Shown: positions 61,546 through 64,000 of the stretch, piece by piece
How positions within the stretch are numbered: the stretch's first letter is position 1
Layout: every line of letters starts with the position of its first letter
Assembly (NCBI GenBank): GCA_900239685.1
Contig: OENT01000608.1
Span: forward strand, 1 to 64,000
Origin: Rotaria macrura
Lineage: Eukaryota > Rotifera > Eurotatoria > Philodinida > Philodinidae
Direction of reading: 5' to 3'
DNA length: 64,000 bases
Position numbers and translations under genes: made by a program
The notes under the pieces: model-generated
Told to the model about the DNA's origin: nothing
The model's input: the letters and a program-made list of their open reading frames with translations, nothing else
Databases searched by the model: none

Positions 61546-64000
61546 ATGGAAGTAAATGGAAATGTACTTAAGCAATCAAAAGCAATGAATCCTCGTCCAA
61601 CATCAACATCCTATTTACTATCGGAAAGATTTTCCAGCGAAGAAGGTTTCCGATCATTGAGCAATGCTGTTAATGATGAATACAAAGTTCTACAAAATCT
61701 TAAGGGATTTCTAGAAAGACGAGTAAAATATGATGAGCAGTATGCAAAAAACCTTCAAGATTTAACCCTTGAAATTAATCAAATATCGTGGCCAATGAAC
61801 ACGAAATCGATTTATTTGGTAAACAAAAACAAATCGAATTTTTTAGACTTTAGTAATCCCTAAGTGAGAATATTTGTCTCTACTCTTTTTTCTGTATAAA
61901 AAAACAGGTAACTCGAGAAGTATTTGCAGAATGGTCTCAATTGGCAGCAACAATGAGCAAAAATGCAGAACAATTCAGAAAAACGGTACTGGATGATTCA
62001 CTCAAAGGACTTATAGACCAAAAATTAGACTCAAGAAAATTTTTCGATGATGAAAAACGTCGATATGATGCTGGTTATCGAAAGGTAAATCTTCCATTTT
62101 TTTTTGTCAATCTCGAAAAAAGAACTTTCTAATTATTTAAATGATAGAAAAAAGTTTAGTTTTGGTACGTTGCGCATGTTTATTAGATTTAATATGGCAT
62201 GAACTTTCTCATGAACATAATCTGTTGATTCAATATTCTATTAATATAGAATTATTTAGGCTCAACGTGATGTTGAAGATGCAGAAAAACGCTATTTCGA
62301 TGAAGCAAAAGCATACGCCGTTAAGAATAATGAACTGACAAAACTTCAAAATAGTAAGTTATATTGTTGGTGAAACGCAACTGTTTGATTACTTAAGATA
62401 AAAGAATTTGTCTGTAGTTTTAATGTAAAGAATAGCGAAAAAAAACTCGTTGTAGTGCATAATCATGCAAGAGCACATTGAAATACTATAGTGTCGTGGC
62501 TAAGCTATACTCATGCGAATATCTTGATAAGAACATTGTTATTTGTAGAACATAAAATCTCATAACAGACTACTATATTCTTATTAGATCTATTTAGTTT
62601 CTCGACGCATAGATATAATATAGATTATAGGATAAGAAGTTTAGATGATGTGTCAGCTGCACATGCTTCTGCACTGTTTGATTGTTTTTTTGAATTATAT
62701 GCAAACAATGCTTTGAAAAATACTTTGTTATTTTAAAACAAAGTTTGATTTAATTGGAAGCATAAATCATTTGGTTTGTTTTTTTTATTCTGTACGCATG
62801 AAAATTCAATTGTGAGTGCATGCCAAACGAACCGTTATGATAATAAATGCTATTTGTTTCTATTTGAATTTGTCAACATTTCTCGAAGTTCATTATGAAT
62901 CATATCAAAAAGCAAGAAAAGGGACAACATGAAACTAGCTGGTAGATTTGATTCATATTTTCTCATGAGATTAAACTTGAAAATAAGAAATCATGAATTT
63001 AAGCATTGCTTTAGAATCGACTTTCAATCTTGTATCTATTTATTTAGATCCTCGTAAAGGTGATGATATTCGAATAAAAAGTTTAAAAGATGTAGTTATT
63101 GACAAGCGAGCCAACGTGTATCGTGCACATAATGATTATATATTTAAACTTCGAGAATGTGATTTTATGAATCGAGAATATGCTCGAAGAATTCGAAATT
63201 TACTTAACTATCATCAAGACTCACAAGCATCGATTAATAAATCATGGTTTGTTAGAAGAATTCATTTATATTTTTCTTATATTGAAATTAAATTTTTTAG
63301 GCGAAATTTACTCGAAAGCATAGTGAATTATTTACACTACAGGCATTGTGAATCAAACACTACGAGGGAAACACTATGGAGAACGATACGATCTCTTGAT
63401 CCATACCATTTTTATGATGAAATGTGTAGAGTACATTCAAAGTTCGTTTTGGATAATGACATTTGATTGTTTTCCTAACGATCATGATTTTTCTCTTTAG
63501 TATCGTTCAAACAGTAATTAATACACAAGTATTTAATGAATTACCTCTCCAATCATCAGGCTTAACAAAATTAAAAATAAATCAATTTATTGGTGATAGT
63601 TCAACGAAACAAGAATTAAAACAAAAGTATCCACAAGAAAAACAAGAAACAAAGAACTTTGATTGTTTGCAATTTCTTTTAGAATTAATGCATTAACTAC
63701 CAGTGTACAGGAGCCACTACCGAACACAAATGATCCTGCTCAAAAAAAGCTAAAGTAATTTCAAGAAATTTTCGCCTTCATTACAATAAGGAGGAAACGA
63801 TTTTTTATCTATTTTTTCTAGTTCATATGAGACAGAAAAAAATTTATACGAACAAACTCAATTAATAAATTATAGACGAGCAAGAAAACAATGGGAAGAA
63901 AGATTACGAGATGAACTAAAATCAATATTAAGAAGTGTTGGATATAGATCAGATGATGAATCTAATGATGAATCAGATGAAGAAGTAAGATAAACTTGAT
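61546..64000 (+). CDS. F-BAR domain protein, 5' part only
   Basis: Exons by phase and GT-AG sites: 61546-61818, 61908-62084, 62260-62353, 63048-63246, 63301-63441, 63501-about 63626, 63822-about 63984, continuing past the window. The helices are those of an F-BAR membrane-curving domain: FRSLSNAVNDEYKVLQNLKG and FLERRVKYDEQYAKNLQDL (helix 1), EVFAEWSQLAATMSKNAEQF, DEKRRYDAGYRK, then AQRDVEDAEKRYFDEAKAYA, NVYRAHNDYIFKL and NREYARRI, and LLESIVNYLHY with VHSNIVQTVINTQVF near the end. A later exon is basic then acidic (RRARKQWEERLRDELK, then DDESNDESDEE). The 63247-63300 intron is 54 nt and in frame, so retention would also keep the frame open. Subfamily (FES, Nostrin or FCHSD type) cannot be decided without the C-terminal half. 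The inner ATG at 61546 is used because the frame upstream begins with TTG. Confidence 0.75.

Overview
The window reads as AT-rich nuclear DNA from an invertebrate animal, most probably a rotifer and plausibly a bdelloid. The basis is spliced genes with GT-AG introns of about 50-120 bp alongside some of 1-2.5 kb, animal-specific genes (Shroom, REDD1/DDIT4-like, iodothyronine deiodinase), a zinc-finger/B30.2-like protein and an F-box/repeat protein of the style common in bdelloid genomes, and a GIY-YIG Penelope-like retroelement. The phylum assignment is inference. Gene density is low, about nine protein genes in 64 kb.

Region by region. 1-5 kb holds a decayed Penelope-like element: reverse transcriptase plus GIY-YIG nuclease, flanked by two 215-bp direct repeats. 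5-10 kb shows no supportable gene. 10-11.7 kb carries a two-exon selenoprotein deiodinase with an in-frame TGA (Sec) codon and a form-2 SECIS hairpin in its 3' UTR. 14.4-15.7 kb carries a two-exon alpha/beta-hydrolase. 17.5-25.1 kb is repeat-rich: three copies of one dispersed repeat, a possible transposon remnant with a FLYWCH zinc-finger fragment, and a two-exon ZIP metal transporter between them (21.8-23.3 kb). 26.2-27.2 kb is a single-exon zinc-finger/coiled-coil/B30.2-like protein. 28.6-29.8 kb is a deleted hAT transposon with a 383-bp palindromic foldback element nested inside its dimerisation domain. 30.7-34.0 kb is an F-box protein whose two exons are best joined by a 2.3-kb GC-AG intron.

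36.7-48.4 kb is a multi-exon Shroom homologue: Ser/Asn-rich N-terminal exons and a C-terminal ASD2 domain. It hosts, in one intron and on the opposite strand, a small three-pass membrane protein gene, and in another intron a 102-bp hAT-like MITE. 54.1-54.8 kb is a DDIT4/REDD1-like mTORC1 regulator with a 5'-UTR intron and a GA-rich, TATA-containing promoter. A tandem paralogue lies at 58.5-60.3 kb, identical over 453 bp but split by 1,322 bp bounded by single N bases, which looks like a scaffold join error or a gene-conversion tract. 61.5 kb to the end is the 5' part of an F-BAR domain gene that runs out of the window.

The genes are not organised as a pathway. They are ordinary, separately transcribed animal genes (thyroid-hormone-type deiodination or redox, metal transport, actomyosin control, TOR control, membrane curvature) separated by long AT-rich spacers with old transposon debris. 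Three Ns (24595, 58734, 60057) mark ambiguous or joined positions.
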